NCBI RefSeq assembly: GCF_008806955.1
Contig: NZ_CP031727.1
Coordinates: 3,858,001 to 3,922,000 of the forward strand
From: Cellvibrio sp. KY-YJ-3
GTDB lineage: Bacteria; Pseudomonadota; Gammaproteobacteria; Pseudomonadales; Cellvibrionaceae
Length of the DNA stretch: 64,000 nucleotides
Direction: 5' to 3'
The position numbers and the translations under genes were made by a program. Below, piece after piece: positions 9,792-18,643 of the stretch (positions are counted from its first letter, which is position 1; each line of letters starts with the position of its first letter). The notes below the pieces were generated by a model. The model made no database searches and was not told the origin of the DNA. It saw only the letters and a list, made by a program, of their open reading frames with translations.

Positions 9792-10423
9792 TCAATACCC
9801 TTCTGTGCTTTTACGCCGGCGTTAAAGGCGTGTTTGATGGCTTTGACTTCGCTAAAAGTATCAGCCAAGTCTTCCAGATATTTTTTAGCACCGCGCCCGG
9901 TGATGATTACGTTTTGGTTGCGCGGGCGATTTTGAATTGCAGCAATGACTTTATCTTTATCCAGATATTTGTAGTTGAGCATGTAGGTTAATTCATCCAG
10001 CAATACCAAATGAATATCCGGATCGCGGAATACATGTTCACATTCTTCCCAGACTTTTTCGGCAGCGGCTTTATCTTGTTCGGCGCTTTGGGTTTCCCAA
10101 GTAAAACCGGTGCCCATCACAAAATATTCCAACTGCGCATTCTCGCCGCGAAAAATACTTTCAGTTAAAAAGTTTTTTTCGCCACATTCCCAAGTGCCTT
10201 TAATAAATTGCACGATTGCCACTTTGTAGCCGTGCCCTAAACAGCGTAGCGCGGTACCAAAACCAGACGAGCTTTTCCCCTTACCGTCACCGGTTAATAC
10301 AATGACTACACCGCGCTCCTCATCGGCACGGGCGATAGCGGCATCAACAATTTCTTTGCGCTGCTGCATACGTTCTTGATGGCGTTTGGCTTTGTCGTCG
10401 CTTTGGTTATGGTCGTCGGTCAT
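9785..10423 (-). CDS. cobO: Cob(I)yrinic acid a,c-diamide adenosyltransferase CobO/BtuR
   Basis: This cytoplasmic enzyme moves the adenosyl group of ATP onto reduced corrinoids, making adenosylcobalamin or its precursors. The P-loop [12 protein letters not shown] and the conserved [12 protein letters not shown] and [16 protein letters not shown] motifs are present. The frame extends to 10477, but the ATG at 10423 ([15 protein letters not shown] upstream) gives the usual length of 212 residues. It overlaps the cobQ start by 7 bases. The gene follows btuB with a 152-bp gap holding a hairpin and a REP-like element, so the riboswitch may only partly govern it. The family is certain. Confidence 0.95.
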   Translation of the reverse strand: MTDDHNQSDDKAKRHQERMQQRKEIVDAAIARADEERGVVIVLTGDGKGKSSSGFGTALRCLGHGYKVAIVQFIKGTWECGEKNFLTESIFRGENAQLEYFVMGTGFTWETQSAEQDKAAAEKVWEECEHVFRDPDIHLVLLDELTYMLNYKYLDKDKVIAAIQNRPRNQNVIITGRGAKKYLEDLADTFSEVKAIKHAFNAGVKAQKGIEW

Positions 10424-10461
10424 GATGCGGCTCGCTAGTAAGTTAAGTGGCGGATATTTAG

Positions 10462-10528
10462 CGTCATACCCGCACATGCGGGTATCCAGAGTTTTAAACT
10501 TTGGACTCCTGCTTGCGCAGGAGTGACG
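10462..10528. repeat. Paired REP-like palindromes
   Basis: Two palindromic units are joined by an AT-rich spacer: TACCCGCACATGCGGGTA and ACTCCTGCTTGCGCAGGAGT, flanked by CGTCA and TGACG in mirror orientation. Similar single units occur at 23330-23354 and 47669-47695. This arrangement is typical of intergenic REP/BIME-like elements in gammaproteobacteria. Confidence 0.65.
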
Positions 10529-10537
10529 AAGATTAAA

Positions 10538-10560
10538 TTCCTCCCGTTACAGGAGGAATG
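10538..10560 (-). terminator. Hairpin downstream of btuB, possible terminator
   Basis: On the minus strand, TTCCTCC and GGGAGGAA form a stem around a six-base loop, followed by TTTAAT, 15 bp after the btuB stop codon. The T-run is weak, so it may be an attenuating hairpin rather than a strict terminator. Confidence 0.45.
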
Positions 10561-10575
10561 GGTTTAATTAAACCA

Positions 10576-12507
10576 TTAAAAACGATAAGTGATGCTAGCT
10601 TCGTAATTGCGTTCTGGTTGTGGGTACTGCCCCCAGCTTGCTTGCAGGCCAGCATAACGCTCGTTCGTCAGGTTTTTAATGCGGCCAGCCAACTCCAATT
10701 GTTTGTATTCCCAAATTACATTCAAGTTAAACAACTGCAGTGCACTGACTTTTTCCATCGCGTTGGCGTCATCGTCATTTAAATAACGTGTACCGAGGTA
10801 AATGGATTCCAGGTTTACGATAAGCGATTCCGTCGGCACAAAGTTAATAGCAAAGTTCAGGGTATTTTCGCTCACATAGGGTACAGCATTGCCTTTATTA
10901 ACACCTTCGCTCAGCTCTGCATCAGTGTAGGTGTAATTAGCGCGCAGGCCAATTTCGTCACTCAGCTGCAATTGCCCTTCAAAAATAAAACCTTGACGCT
11001 CGGAATCAGGCAAGTTGATGTTTGCATAAGCAAAACTGTCAAAGGTGATTTCGTCATTCAAGGCCATATGGTAAAGCGAGTAAGTCACACTGGCTTTTTC
11101 GCCCGCCCATGCAGCACCAGCCTCGTAGGATTGACTGGTTTGCACCTCCAAAAATTCAACACCGGGTAACACCGCACCATTTTCATCTGCATTGGCGAAA
11201 CGGAAACCGTCTGCATAGCGGGCAAAGAGTCGCCACTGGGGATCAATTTGGTAATTCAAACCCAATTCACTCGCGTTGACTTTATCGTCGTGTGCGGTTC
11301 CCAGTGCAAAATTTTCATCATCCACTGTGCTGTAGCGTACGCCAGTGGAAACGTTGAGTTTTTCCGTAATGGGATAAACCAACTGCGCATAGACACCTTC
11401 TACTTTTTGCGCAATATTGGTAAAGCCATCTTTAGTGGTGTAATCCGCATCCGTGTGATCGTAGCCCATAGTAACCACCGCCACACCATTGCTGGTTGCA
11501 ATATTGCCTACTACACGCGGAGTAATATTTTTTACTCGCAAATTACTGTCAGAACGCCAAGGCGAGTAGCCGTCCACCAAATAGTAATCATCATAAAAGG
11601 CGATACTGTCTTCATCGCGGTCAGCATATTCAGCAAGGAATTGCCAAGCCTCGGTAATATCTATACCGGTACCAACACGGATTAAATCGGTTTGCTGATC
11701 ACCGTAGTTATTCGGCGAGTAGGTAACGCGAGCATCCACCGCCGCTTGCGCATTACTAATCGCACCAGGTAAACGCAGCTCATCATCAATCGCCTGCCCT
11801 TCAACAAACACAAAGCCTTTTGCAAAATCGTAACGCACATTTCCCAGTACGTTTTCATAGGCATTTTGGTTGTTATCGCGGTAGTTATCTGCATTGCGCT
11901 TTTGTGCGGAGACACTGTAACTCAAACCATTTTCAAAACCCTGACGCACACTGGCGGTGTAGTCTTCCAAATTATCGGTGCCACTGGTGGCGCTAATGGT
12001 GCCGTCGGTTTCGCCGACTGCTGCACGTTTGGTAATGATGTTGATTACACCACCGACTGCCTGATCGCCGTACAACACACCCGCACTACCCTGCACAATT
12101 TCAATGCGCTCTACATCTTTTAACGAGACAGTGTTTAATGCCGGTGCTGCGAGGCTTGGGTTATTTAATTTGCGGCCATCCACCAATACCAACACGTTGT
12201 TGGCGCCTGACAAACCGCGCATTGATGCAGTGACATTACGCGCGCCGCTACCATCTGAATCGGTGAGTTGAATACCCGCTTGGGTACGCAGTACTTCCGA
12301 CAATAATTTTGCGCCGCTCACGCGAATTTCTTCTTCGCTAATGACTTTGATTTGCGTCGCAACCGGCATGGTTGCGGTTTCGCTGCGGGTTGCACTCACA
12401 TACACGGTATCTAGTTTTTTCTCGGCGGCGATAGACACCGGCGCGACAATAGAAATAATCGCGGCACTGAGGCCACTCAGTAAAAACACGGTTGATTTGC
12501 TAGACAT
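10576..12507 (-). CDS. btuB: Vitamin B12 TonB-dependent outer membrane receptor BtuB
   Basis: The protein imports cobalamin across the outer membrane using TonB energy. From the ATG at 12507 (ribosome site GAGGA, then a signal peptide ending near SIAA|EKK) it has 643 residues. A TonB box-like DTVYVSAT follows the signal peptide. The plug domain (about 45-165) carries SMRGLSGANNVLVLVDGRKL and GVLYGDQAVGGVINIIT, and a 22-strand-type barrel ends in the expected terminal aromatic (ITYRF). The longer frame to 12669 runs through the riboswitch and is rejected. Assignment to BtuB rests on the family pattern plus the cobalamin riboswitch directly upstream and cobO-cobQ downstream. Confidence 0.93.
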   Translation of the reverse strand: MSSKSTVFLLSGLSAAIISIVAPVSIAAEKKLDTVYVSATRSETATMPVATQIKVISEEEIRVSGAKLLSEVLRTQAGIQLTDSDGSGARNVTASMRGLSGANNVLVLVDGRKLNNPSLAAPALNTVSLKDVERIEIVQGSAGVLYGDQAVGGVINIITKRAAVGETDGTISATSGTDNLEDYTASVRQGFENGLSYSVSAQKRNADNYRDNNQNAYENVLGNVRYDFAKGFVFVEGQAIDDELRLPGAISNAQAAVDARVTYSPNNYGDQQTDLIRVGTGIDITEAWQFLAEYADRDEDSIAFYDDYYLVDGYSPWRSDSNLRVKNITPRVVGNIATSNGVAVVTMGYDHTDADYTTKDGFTNIAQKVEGVYAQLVYPITEKLNVSTGVRYSTVDDENFALGTAHDDKVNASELGLNYQIDPQWRLFARYADGFRFANADENGAVLPGVEFLEVQTSQSYEAGAAWAGEKASVTYSLYHMALNDEITFDSFAYANINLPDSERQGFIFEGQLQLSDEIGLRANYTYTDAELSEGVNKGNAVPYVSENTLNFAINFVPTESLIVNLESIYLGTRYLNDDDANAMEKVSALQLFNLNVIWEYKQLELAGRIKNLTNERYAGLQASWGQYPQPERNYEASITYRF

Positions 12508-12621
12508 GAGATTCCTCAATCCAAAATGGGATGAGGGAGGGAAAGCGGAAAAAGAGGTATGAGCCATAGCCCAAAACGCACACAGATTTCCACCGATGTT
12601 GCCCTCCGCGACATCGTGAAC

Positions 12622-12640
12622 AAAAAGGAGCAAATGCTCC
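12622..12640 (-). terminator. Rho-independent terminator of the cobalamin riboswitch leader
   Basis: On the minus strand GGAGCA-TT-TGCTCC is followed at once by TTTTTG. It lies directly downstream of the riboswitch 3' strand and 115 bp before btuB, so it is the likely expression platform: B12 binding would favour termination. Confidence 0.75.
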
Positions 12641-12820
12641 GGTTTGAGGCTGGTATCGGACTCATTCACGCGGGATTAACACAGCGCAAATACACCGTTG
12701 CGGGGGCAGTGTCGGGATTGCATCGCCGTTAATAACGCAGGCGATACGCACCGACTTCCCATTGACTCTGATCCTGGCTTGCTCTGGTTAAAGAGCGATT
12801 ACCCATCAGACACCTCGGGC
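12641..12820 (-). ncRNA. Cobalamin (AdoCbl) riboswitch
   Basis: Read on the minus strand, the leader contains the conserved core GGGAAGTCGGTG, a variable arm, AATCCCGACACTGCCCCCGC followed by AACGGTG, and the 3' closing element GAGTCCGATACCAGCCTC. Terminal GAGG (near 12813-12816) and CCTC (near 12646) can close P1. These match the cobalamin riboswitch consensus family. It precedes btuB and the terminator at 12622-12640. The ends are approximate. Confidence 0.95.
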
Positions 12821-12911
12821 GCGCAAGGTAAAGGCGCGCGCCATGCAAGTCAATCAATTCCTGCCAGCGGTACATCATGTAAATCACTACCCTTTAAAAC
12901 AATATTACAAT

Positions 12912-12926
12912 TGATATTATTTATCA
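12912..12926. promoter_or_regulatory. Fur box-like site before the siderophore receptor
   Basis: TGATATT-A-TTTATCA matches the 7-1-7 Fur pattern TGATAAT-N-ATTATCA at 12 of 14 positions. It lies 50 bp before the receptor start codon, in the promoter region. Iron repression is inferred. Confidence 0.6.
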
Positions 12927-12975
12927 TTTGAGAATAAAATGGCGTCATTTACATCAGCCCCGAGAGCCAGACACC

Positions 12976-15105
12976 ATGACCCACACCAAAACCCTGCTTG
13001 CCAGTGTTATCGCCAGCCTGTTATTGGCACCTGCTACCAGTTTTGCTGCAGAGCAACCGGGCAAACTCAAAACCGTAAAAGTGGAAGCCGACGCACTGGG
13101 CAATACCACGGAACAGACCGACGCCTATACCACCGGCAGCATGAGCACCGCGACCAAACTGGATTTGAGCATCCGCGAGACACCGCAATCGGTGTCGGTG
13201 ATTACCAGCCAACAAATTGAAGACTTGAACATCACCACTATTAATGAAGCTCTCGATACCGCAACCGGTGTGAGCGTGAAGCGTTCGGAAACCGACCGCA
13301 CCTACTTTGAAGCGCGCGGCTTTAACATCAACAACTTCCAAATGGATGGCGTAGGCATTCCCTTGCACTGGGGTTTGCTGGAAGGCGATATCGATATGGC
13401 CACCTATGACCGCGTGGAAATAGTGCGCGGCGCCAGTGGTTTGATGAGCGGTTTAGGCAGCCCCGCAGCCACCGTCAACCTGATCCGTAAACGCCCTACG
13501 GCGGAAACCCAAGCCAGTGCCAGCCTGACCCAGGCGCGCTGGGATGACACCCGCCTGCAAGCCGATGTGTCCGGCCAGGTAGCAGAACCCATTCGCGCCC
13601 GTGTGGTGGTAAGCGAACAGAGCCGCGACTCCTATTTGCAGGATTACCACAAAGACCTGAGCAGCACCTATGGTGTGGTGGAGGCCGATTTGGGCCTGAA
13701 CACCCTGCTCACCGCCGGTATCAGCCGCCAAAAAAGCGAAGCCGACAGCCCTATGTGGGGCGCCCTCACCCTGACTTATCTGGCCGATGATGGCAGCAGT
13801 CGCCCCACCAACTTCCGTCGCTCTATGAACAGCTCGGCCGACTGGGCTTATTGGGATGTAAAAGACACCCGCAGTTTTGTGGAGCTGGACCACACCTGGG
13901 CCAACGGCTGGAATACCAAAGCCACCTACAACCGCACCAAAACCCAGGGCGCACAAGAGCTGCTTTATGTATACGGCACACTCAATGAAGATATGTCTGG
14001 CCTGGGTGGCTGGGCGGGCAAATTTGACCGCGAAACTGACATCAAACTCTTTGATGTCGCCACCAGCGGCGAATTTAAAACCGGTGACTTAACCCACAAA
14101 TTGGTAGTGGGTTTCAATCAAGCCGACAACGAGGTGGATGAGTACGCTCTATATGACTACACCACCGGCAACGGTTTTCCGGCCATTACCAATATGGCCG
14201 AATGGACGGGCGATACCCCATACCCCACCTTTGCCGACATGCCCAATGGTGAAATCACCAGCGACAAACAAACCGGTGTTTACGTGGCGGGCCAGTTCAG
14301 TTTGAGCGACGACTTGAAACTGCTAACCGGCGCCCGTTCAGCGCGCTATGAAAGCGACAGCGTCAGCTACGGCGCCAATCTGAGTAAAAAAGATGATGTA
14401 GTGGTGCCCTACGCTGGCCTGACTTACGACCTGAGCAAACAACTCACGCTCTACACCAGCTACACCGAAACTTTTACCCCGCAAAGCGAGAGCAAGCTGT
14501 CCGGCGAGCGCCTTGATCCGGTGACAGGTGTAAATAAAGAAGTGGGTTTAAAAGGCGAATTCTTTGAAGGCAAACTCAACACCAGTTTCGCGGTGTTTGA
14601 AACGGCGCAAGAAGGTTTGGCGACAGTTGCCGGTTTTAATACCGACCCCACCCAGGGTGAAACCGGTAATTATTACGAGGGCGATAACTATGAATCGCGC
14701 GGTTTTGAATTTGAAATCGCCGGTGAACTGACCGAGCAAATCAACCTGGTGCTGGGTTACACCAACCTCACTATCGACGATAACAAGGGCGAAGTCTCGC
14801 GCACCTTTACGCCCAAACAATCCGCCAAATTTACCGTCAATTACTACCCGCAATTTGCGCCAGGTTTGAAGTTGGGAAGTTTTGTGGAATACCGTTCAGA
14901 TACCTATCTGCGCGGCACAGTGATCGAGCAGGATGCATTGACGTTGGTGGATCTCTTTGCCAGCTACGAATTCAACGACAACTGGTCGGCATCACTCAAC
15001 CTGAGCAATATCACCGACGAAACCTACCTGACCAGCTTCGAATACAGTCAGGCTTACTACGCCGAACCACGCAACATCAGCGCGACGATTCGTTGGCAAT
15101 ACTAA
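12976..15105 (+). CDS. TonB-dependent ferric siderophore receptor (FpvA/FhuE/FoxA-type)
   Basis: The 709-residue outer membrane protein starts at the ATG at 12976 with a signal peptide ending near SFAA|EQPG. The upstream in-frame codons from 12928 lack a signal sequence at their start. The plug shows siderophore-receptor marks: SIRETPQSVSVITSQQI, INEALDTATGV, FEARGFNINNFQMDGVG and ERVEIVRG-like DRVEIVRGASGLMSGLGSPA. The barrel ends in IRWQY. It imports a ferric chelate of unknown identity, probably hydroxamate- or mixed-type by family. A Fur-like box lies upstream and a strong terminator follows, so it is a single-gene unit. No siderophore synthesis genes are in the window. Confidence 0.92.
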   Translation: MTHTKTLLASVIASLLLAPATSFAAEQPGKLKTVKVEADALGNTTEQTDAYTTGSMSTATKLDLSIRETPQSVSVITSQQIEDLNITTINEALDTATGVSVKRSETDRTYFEARGFNINNFQMDGVGIPLHWGLLEGDIDMATYDRVEIVRGASGLMSGLGSPAATVNLIRKRPTAETQASASLTQARWDDTRLQADVSGQVAEPIRARVVVSEQSRDSYLQDYHKDLSSTYGVVEADLGLNTLLTAGISRQKSEADSPMWGALTLTYLADDGSSRPTNFRRSMNSSADWAYWDVKDTRSFVELDHTWANGWNTKATYNRTKTQGAQELLYVYGTLNEDMSGLGGWAGKFDRETDIKLFDVATSGEFKTGDLTHKLVVGFNQADNEVDEYALYDYTTGNGFPAITNMAEWTGDTPYPTFADMPNGEITSDKQTGVYVAGQFSLSDDLKLLTGARSARYESDSVSYGANLSKKDDVVVPYAGLTYDLSKQLTLYTSYTETFTPQSESKLSGERLDPVTGVNKEVGLKGEFFEGKLNTSFAVFETAQEGLATVAGFNTDPTQGETGNYYEGDNYESRGFEFEIAGELTEQINLVLGYTNLTIDDNKGEVSRTFTPKQSAKFTVNYYPQFAPGLKLGSFVEYRSDTYLRGTVIEQDALTLVDLFASYEFNDNWSASLNLSNITDETYLTSFEYSQAYYAEPRNISATIRWQY

Positions 15106-15110
15106 TAAAA

Positions 15111-15157
15111 AATCCCGCCGGGCCAGTTCCGGCGTTAGACCCGGCGGGATTTTTGTT
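15111..15157 (+). terminator. Strong rho-independent terminator after the siderophore receptor
   Basis: AATCCCGCCGGG and CCCGGCGGGATT form a 12-bp perfect stem, followed by a T-rich run. It starts six bases after the stop codon. Confidence 0.9.
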
Positions 15158-15220
15158 TTTTTAGATCACATTCGTTTTTAACTTCCGATCTTCCCTCATC
15201 GCCTCATTCACTGACCTAAC

Positions 15221-17695
15221 TTACTGCCCCAACTCACTAGCCGTATAGGGTTGGTTGCGGTTTGCGGTTTGTGCACGAACCTTGGCGACTTCATCAGCGC
15301 TGATTGCCTGTGCGGCATTGCCCCAGTTGTTGCGAATGTAGGTGGCTATGTCGGCAGTGTCCTGATCGCTGAAATTTGGATTAGCGCCCAAGCCCGGCAT
15401 CATCATCGGTAATTGGTAATGCACACCATTTACGGTAATCGGGCCATTTAAACCGTGCAGTAATATTTTGATTAACCGCTCCGGCTCACCGGTAACCCAT
15501 TCACTCTGTGCCAGTGGCGGTGCCATGCCGTCCATTCCCTGCCCTTGTTTGCCGTGGCAACCAAAACAGGCTGCGCCACCGTCAAATAACGCCTGACCAC
15601 GGTAGTATTGGTTTTGCTGCTGGGTAACAAGTTTGTTGAAATTACTTTCGATAATTTTTTGTTTGCCCACCAAATCCAACAACGCAATTAATTCCTGACT
15701 GGCATCAGCGCCTAACAATGTTTTTAACGCTTGTTCGCGACCCGCGATACCACTGACTACCGCCTGATTGATCAACGGCTGATCGCCATAATTCGCCAAC
15801 AGGGTTTTGATCAGCGCCAAACTGGAATCGATTTTTAATTCACCGGCGCTAAGTGCAATTTGCAGGGCGACTTCATAGTCGCTCTTGGCCAGCTCTGTCA
15901 AACGCGGGGCAAATTGTTGCTGCTCGGCTTTGGACAAATGCATTAGCAACGCGATTGCTGAAATTTGAACCTTGGGGTGAGAAGAATGCAAGCCGGCGCG
16001 GATGCTGTTGGCATTAACAGCATTTAATCCCTCCAGCGTCCAGAGTGCATTGATTTGTGCGCGGTGATCGCGGCTTTGTTGCACAAGGCGACTAATCGCC
16101 TCAGTCACACTTTTATCGTTCTGTTGGATGATCAAGCGTCTGGCGGTATCGCGATACCAACCATTGGCGTGCGCCAAATAGGGAACAAATTGCGCAGTGG
16201 TTTTACCCTCCAATTGTGGCTTGGGAGCCAAAGGGTTAGTAGCCCAACGCAGGCGATAAATGCGCCCCAGCGTGCTGTTATGTTTATGGAGTTGCCGGCT
16301 TTCTGATTGCTCACGCAAATAGCTGGTTAAATATTCTTTATGCTGGATAACACCGTGGTACATATCGAGAATATAAAGTGAACCATCGGGTGCGGTGTAT
16401 AAATTTACCGGGCGGAATCGTTCATCGGTGGAGGCAAGAATTTCACCTTGCGGATAAATCTCCTCGCCGCGAAATTGCCCTTGCTCCTCGATAATACGTC
16501 TGGCCGAGATTAAATTGGCCGCTGGTTCCGGGGTAAAAGCAACGCCATAAAATTCAGCGGGAAATTGATCCCCGCGATAAACCACACTGCCGCTTGCCGC
16601 AGTGAAATTAATTAATTTGCCTTTATTTGGCCCTGTAGCAACCAGGGTCTCCGGCAGATAAGCGCGGTTCACGCCCGGGTTAATTCGCGCTGGATATATT
16701 TGGTTGCCACCAATGCTCTGCGCTTTTATTTCCTGCACCAAACCGGGGTTTTTATTCAATGAATTAGGGCGCAAATATTCGCCCTGCGCTGGCGCACTGT
16801 TCCAGGTGTGAAACAGGCGGCCATAGTCATCCATGCTCATGCCCCACTGGCCGCGATATTCAGTCGTGGCGCTCGCCATTTTCCAGTAACGGTTGCGATA
16901 AATTTCTTCCGCACCCGCAGGCAATTCACTATCGAGTGGCAATATTTTGTAACGGCGATCACTTTTGGCGTTGTAGTACCAATTGTCCAACCCAAACAAC
17001 ATGCCATTGGCTTTGTGCTCAACACTGCCGCCTTGGGCATAGGTTGGATCAACCACTTCACGCACGCCCAATTTATCACCTGCCAGAACTTCGGCAAAAT
17101 ACAATTGAGTTTGATCCGCGTAGAGAATACCGCCTTTAACCAACACAATGGTGCGCGGTAAAATCAAATCATTTAAAAATACTTTGCGCTTATCAACTTT
17201 ACCGTCGCCGTTTGTATCCTCAAGGATGGCGATATTACCTTTAGGGATTTCTTCATTATTGCCATCTAAATCCGGCATAAAGGTATTCATCTCCGCCACC
17301 CACATACGCCCGTTGCCATCAAAACTCATGGCTACCGGGCTAAAAACATGGGGTTCGGCAGCAACATTTTCTATGACAAAACCAGGCTGCAACTGCATGG
17401 ATTGCAATGCTTGTGGCACCGCTAAAACCGGCGCGGGAGGAATTTCATCTGCCGCAATCGGTGGCGTCATATCCTCGCCATTGCGATCACCGAGATTTCT
17501 TACCGGCGTGCTTTTTGTTGCATCAGGTTTTGTTGCTTCGTTTTTTTGGGCATCAGGCGCGGCGCTTTTTTCTGAATGTAAATTATCTGTACTGCAGCTG
17601 ACTATTGATAAACCCAGCAGTGCACAAATCAACAGATGTGCGTTTGATTTTTTGAAATTTATTCTTGGTTTTTTGAAATCTATTGACGTAGACAA
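15221..17695 (-). CDS. Lipoprotein with PVC-type dehydrogenase-like propeller, HEAT-like region and C-terminal cytochrome c
   Basis: The 824-residue protein has a lipobox (LSIVSC, Cys about 34). A beta-propeller of the membrane-bound dehydrogenase/sorbosone dehydrogenase-like class follows (about 95-480; MSFDGNGRMWVAEMNTF, FRPVNLYTAPDGSLYILDMY). A helical HEAT-like part spans about 500-690. A c-type heme domain holds CFGCH at 710-714 and a probable Met ligand in LPMMMPGLG. Such proteins are thought to oxidise sugars or similar substrates at the cell envelope and pass electrons to heme, but the substrate is not known. The start is 3 bp after the DUF1080 gene stop, so the two form an operon. 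Family members are common in Planctomycetes and Bacteroidetes. Confidence 0.8.
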   Translation of the reverse strand: MSTSIDFKKPRINFKKSNAHLLICALLGLSIVSCSTDNLHSEKSAAPDAQKNEATKPDATKSTPVRNLGDRNGEDMTPPIAADEIPPAPVLAVPQALQSMQLQPGFVIENVAAEPHVFSPVAMSFDGNGRMWVAEMNTFMPDLDGNNEEIPKGNIAILEDTNGDGKVDKRKVFLNDLILPRTIVLVKGGILYADQTQLYFAEVLAGDKLGVREVVDPTYAQGGSVEHKANGMLFGLDNWYYNAKSDRRYKILPLDSELPAGAEEIYRNRYWKMASATTEYRGQWGMSMDDYGRLFHTWNSAPAQGEYLRPNSLNKNPGLVQEIKAQSIGGNQIYPARINPGVNRAYLPETLVATGPNKGKLINFTAASGSVVYRGDQFPAEFYGVAFTPEPAANLISARRIIEEQGQFRGEEIYPQGEILASTDERFRPVNLYTAPDGSLYILDMYHGVIQHKEYLTSYLREQSESRQLHKHNSTLGRIYRLRWATNPLAPKPQLEGKTTAQFVPYLAHANGWYRDTARRLIIQQNDKSVTEAISRLVQQSRDHRAQINALWTLEGLNAVNANSIRAGLHSSHPKVQISAIALLMHLSKAEQQQFAPRLTELAKSDYEVALQIALSAGELKIDSSLALIKTLLANYGDQPLINQAVVSGIAGREQALKTLLGADASQELIALLDLVGKQKIIESNFNKLVTQQQNQYYRGQALFDGGAACFGCHGKQGQGMDGMAPPLAQSEWVTGEPERLIKILLHGLNGPITVNGVHYQLPMMMPGLGANPNFSDQDTADIATYIRNNWGNAAQAISADEVAKVRAQTANRNQPYTASELGQ

Positions 17696-17698
17696 AAT

Positions 17699-18400
17699 TT
17701 ATTCCAGTTCAGTGATAAATACATTGCGAAAGCGAACGATGTTATTGGTGGTGCCTGTGGTTTTCAGCAATTCACTGCCGTGGTGCTGCAAGCCAATAAA
17801 ACCCTGGGTGTCTTTGTTATCTTTGACGTGAGTAGTGAGCACACCGTTGAGATAAATTTTAATATCACTACCGCGGCATTCAATGCGGTACTGGTTCCAC
17901 TGCAAATGGCGATAGGCATTTGCCATTTCAGTAGTCCATGCGCCCAGGTAACTTTTTTCAAAATCAGCATCGGGGAACGAGCGTGTTGCATGTACGGGAT
18001 GCAACCATTCACGCCGCGCCTGATCATACAAACCGCCGCTCCACTTGCGCTCGCTCGGGTCCACTTCGGCCTGATAACCCATCGCTTGCTGACGATTGTT
18101 ATCGGTTTTGATCTGACCGCGAAACATGATGCCGGAATTACTGTATTCACTCACATCCGGCATCAAGACTTCAGCCGTCAGAATAAAATTCTTATAGGTT
18201 TTTTTGGTGGTTAAAAACCAATTGTCGGTAGAGTTAAGAATCAACTCACCCGCTTTGACCTGGGCACTGCCATAGTCATAAATATTGTTAAATTGACTTA
18301 ATTTATCGTCAATCAAATTAACCGGTTGGGGCTCTTGTGGCCCTGCACAGGCAGTAATAGGCATGAGTAACAAAAGGGAAATTATTGTATTTTTTAGCAT
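17699..18400 (-). CDS. DUF1080 (3-keto-disaccharide hydrolase family) lipoprotein
   Basis: The 233 residues begin with a lipobox signal (LMPITAC, Cys18). A single concanavalin-like beta-sandwich of PF06439 type follows: NSGIMFRGQI, YQAEVDPSERKWSGGLYD, WNQYRIECRGSDIKIYLNG and TQGFIGLQHHG. Members of this family have been linked to cleavage of 3-keto-glycosides. It is translated just ahead of the dehydrogenase/cytochrome c lipoprotein (3-bp gap). A joint role, oxidation of a sugar followed by hydrolysis of the keto-sugar in the periplasm, is an inference. The promoter must lie in 18401-18643. Confidence 0.85.
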   Translation of the reverse strand: MLKNTIISLLLLMPITACAGPQEPQPVNLIDDKLSQFNNIYDYGSAQVKAGELILNSTDNWFLTTKKTYKNFILTAEVLMPDVSEYSNSGIMFRGQIKTDNNRQQAMGYQAEVDPSERKWSGGLYDQARREWLHPVHATRSFPDADFEKSYLGAWTTEMANAYRHLQWNQYRIECRGSDIKIYLNGVLTTHVKDNKDTQGFIGLQHHGSELLKTTGTTNNIVRFRNVFITELE

Positions 18401-18504
18401 GGCAAATGAGACTCAAGGGAACAATGAGAAAATCTTAGGGCGCTTTTTTAAATCGAACATAATACAAATAAGACTTAAATGACACTTGGTTTGCATAAGT
18501 TTAA

Positions 18505-18523
18505 ATTTACTTTTGATGTAAAT
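18505..18523. promoter_or_regulatory. Inverted repeat ATTTAC-N7-GTAAAT in a divergent promoter region
   Basis: This perfect 6-bp inverted repeat with a 7-bp gap lies between the DUF1080 gene and the FecA-like receptor gene, which diverge from here. It does not match the Fur pattern. Operator function for one or both promoters is only suggested by position. Confidence 0.3.
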
Positions 18524-18643
18524 AGTTCCTGTTTGCTATAGTGCCGCATCTGAAAAATAATGCTTTGCGTATTTGATTGCCATAATCACTTGCCGTGAAG
18601 CACATATACCATTGCAACCCACTGTTAACCGAAGGAACTTCAC

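Noticed and set aside
12508-12669. N-terminal extension of btuB
   Set aside because: It translates the riboswitch and its terminator; the real signal peptide starts at 12507.
17148-17831. Plus-strand 227-codon frame
   Set aside because: Antisense to the dehydrogenase and DUF1080 genes, whose protein families and lipoboxes are clear.
18401-18643. Fur box for the FecA-like receptor
   Set aside because: No 7-1-7 match better than background was found, so iron control is not claimed.
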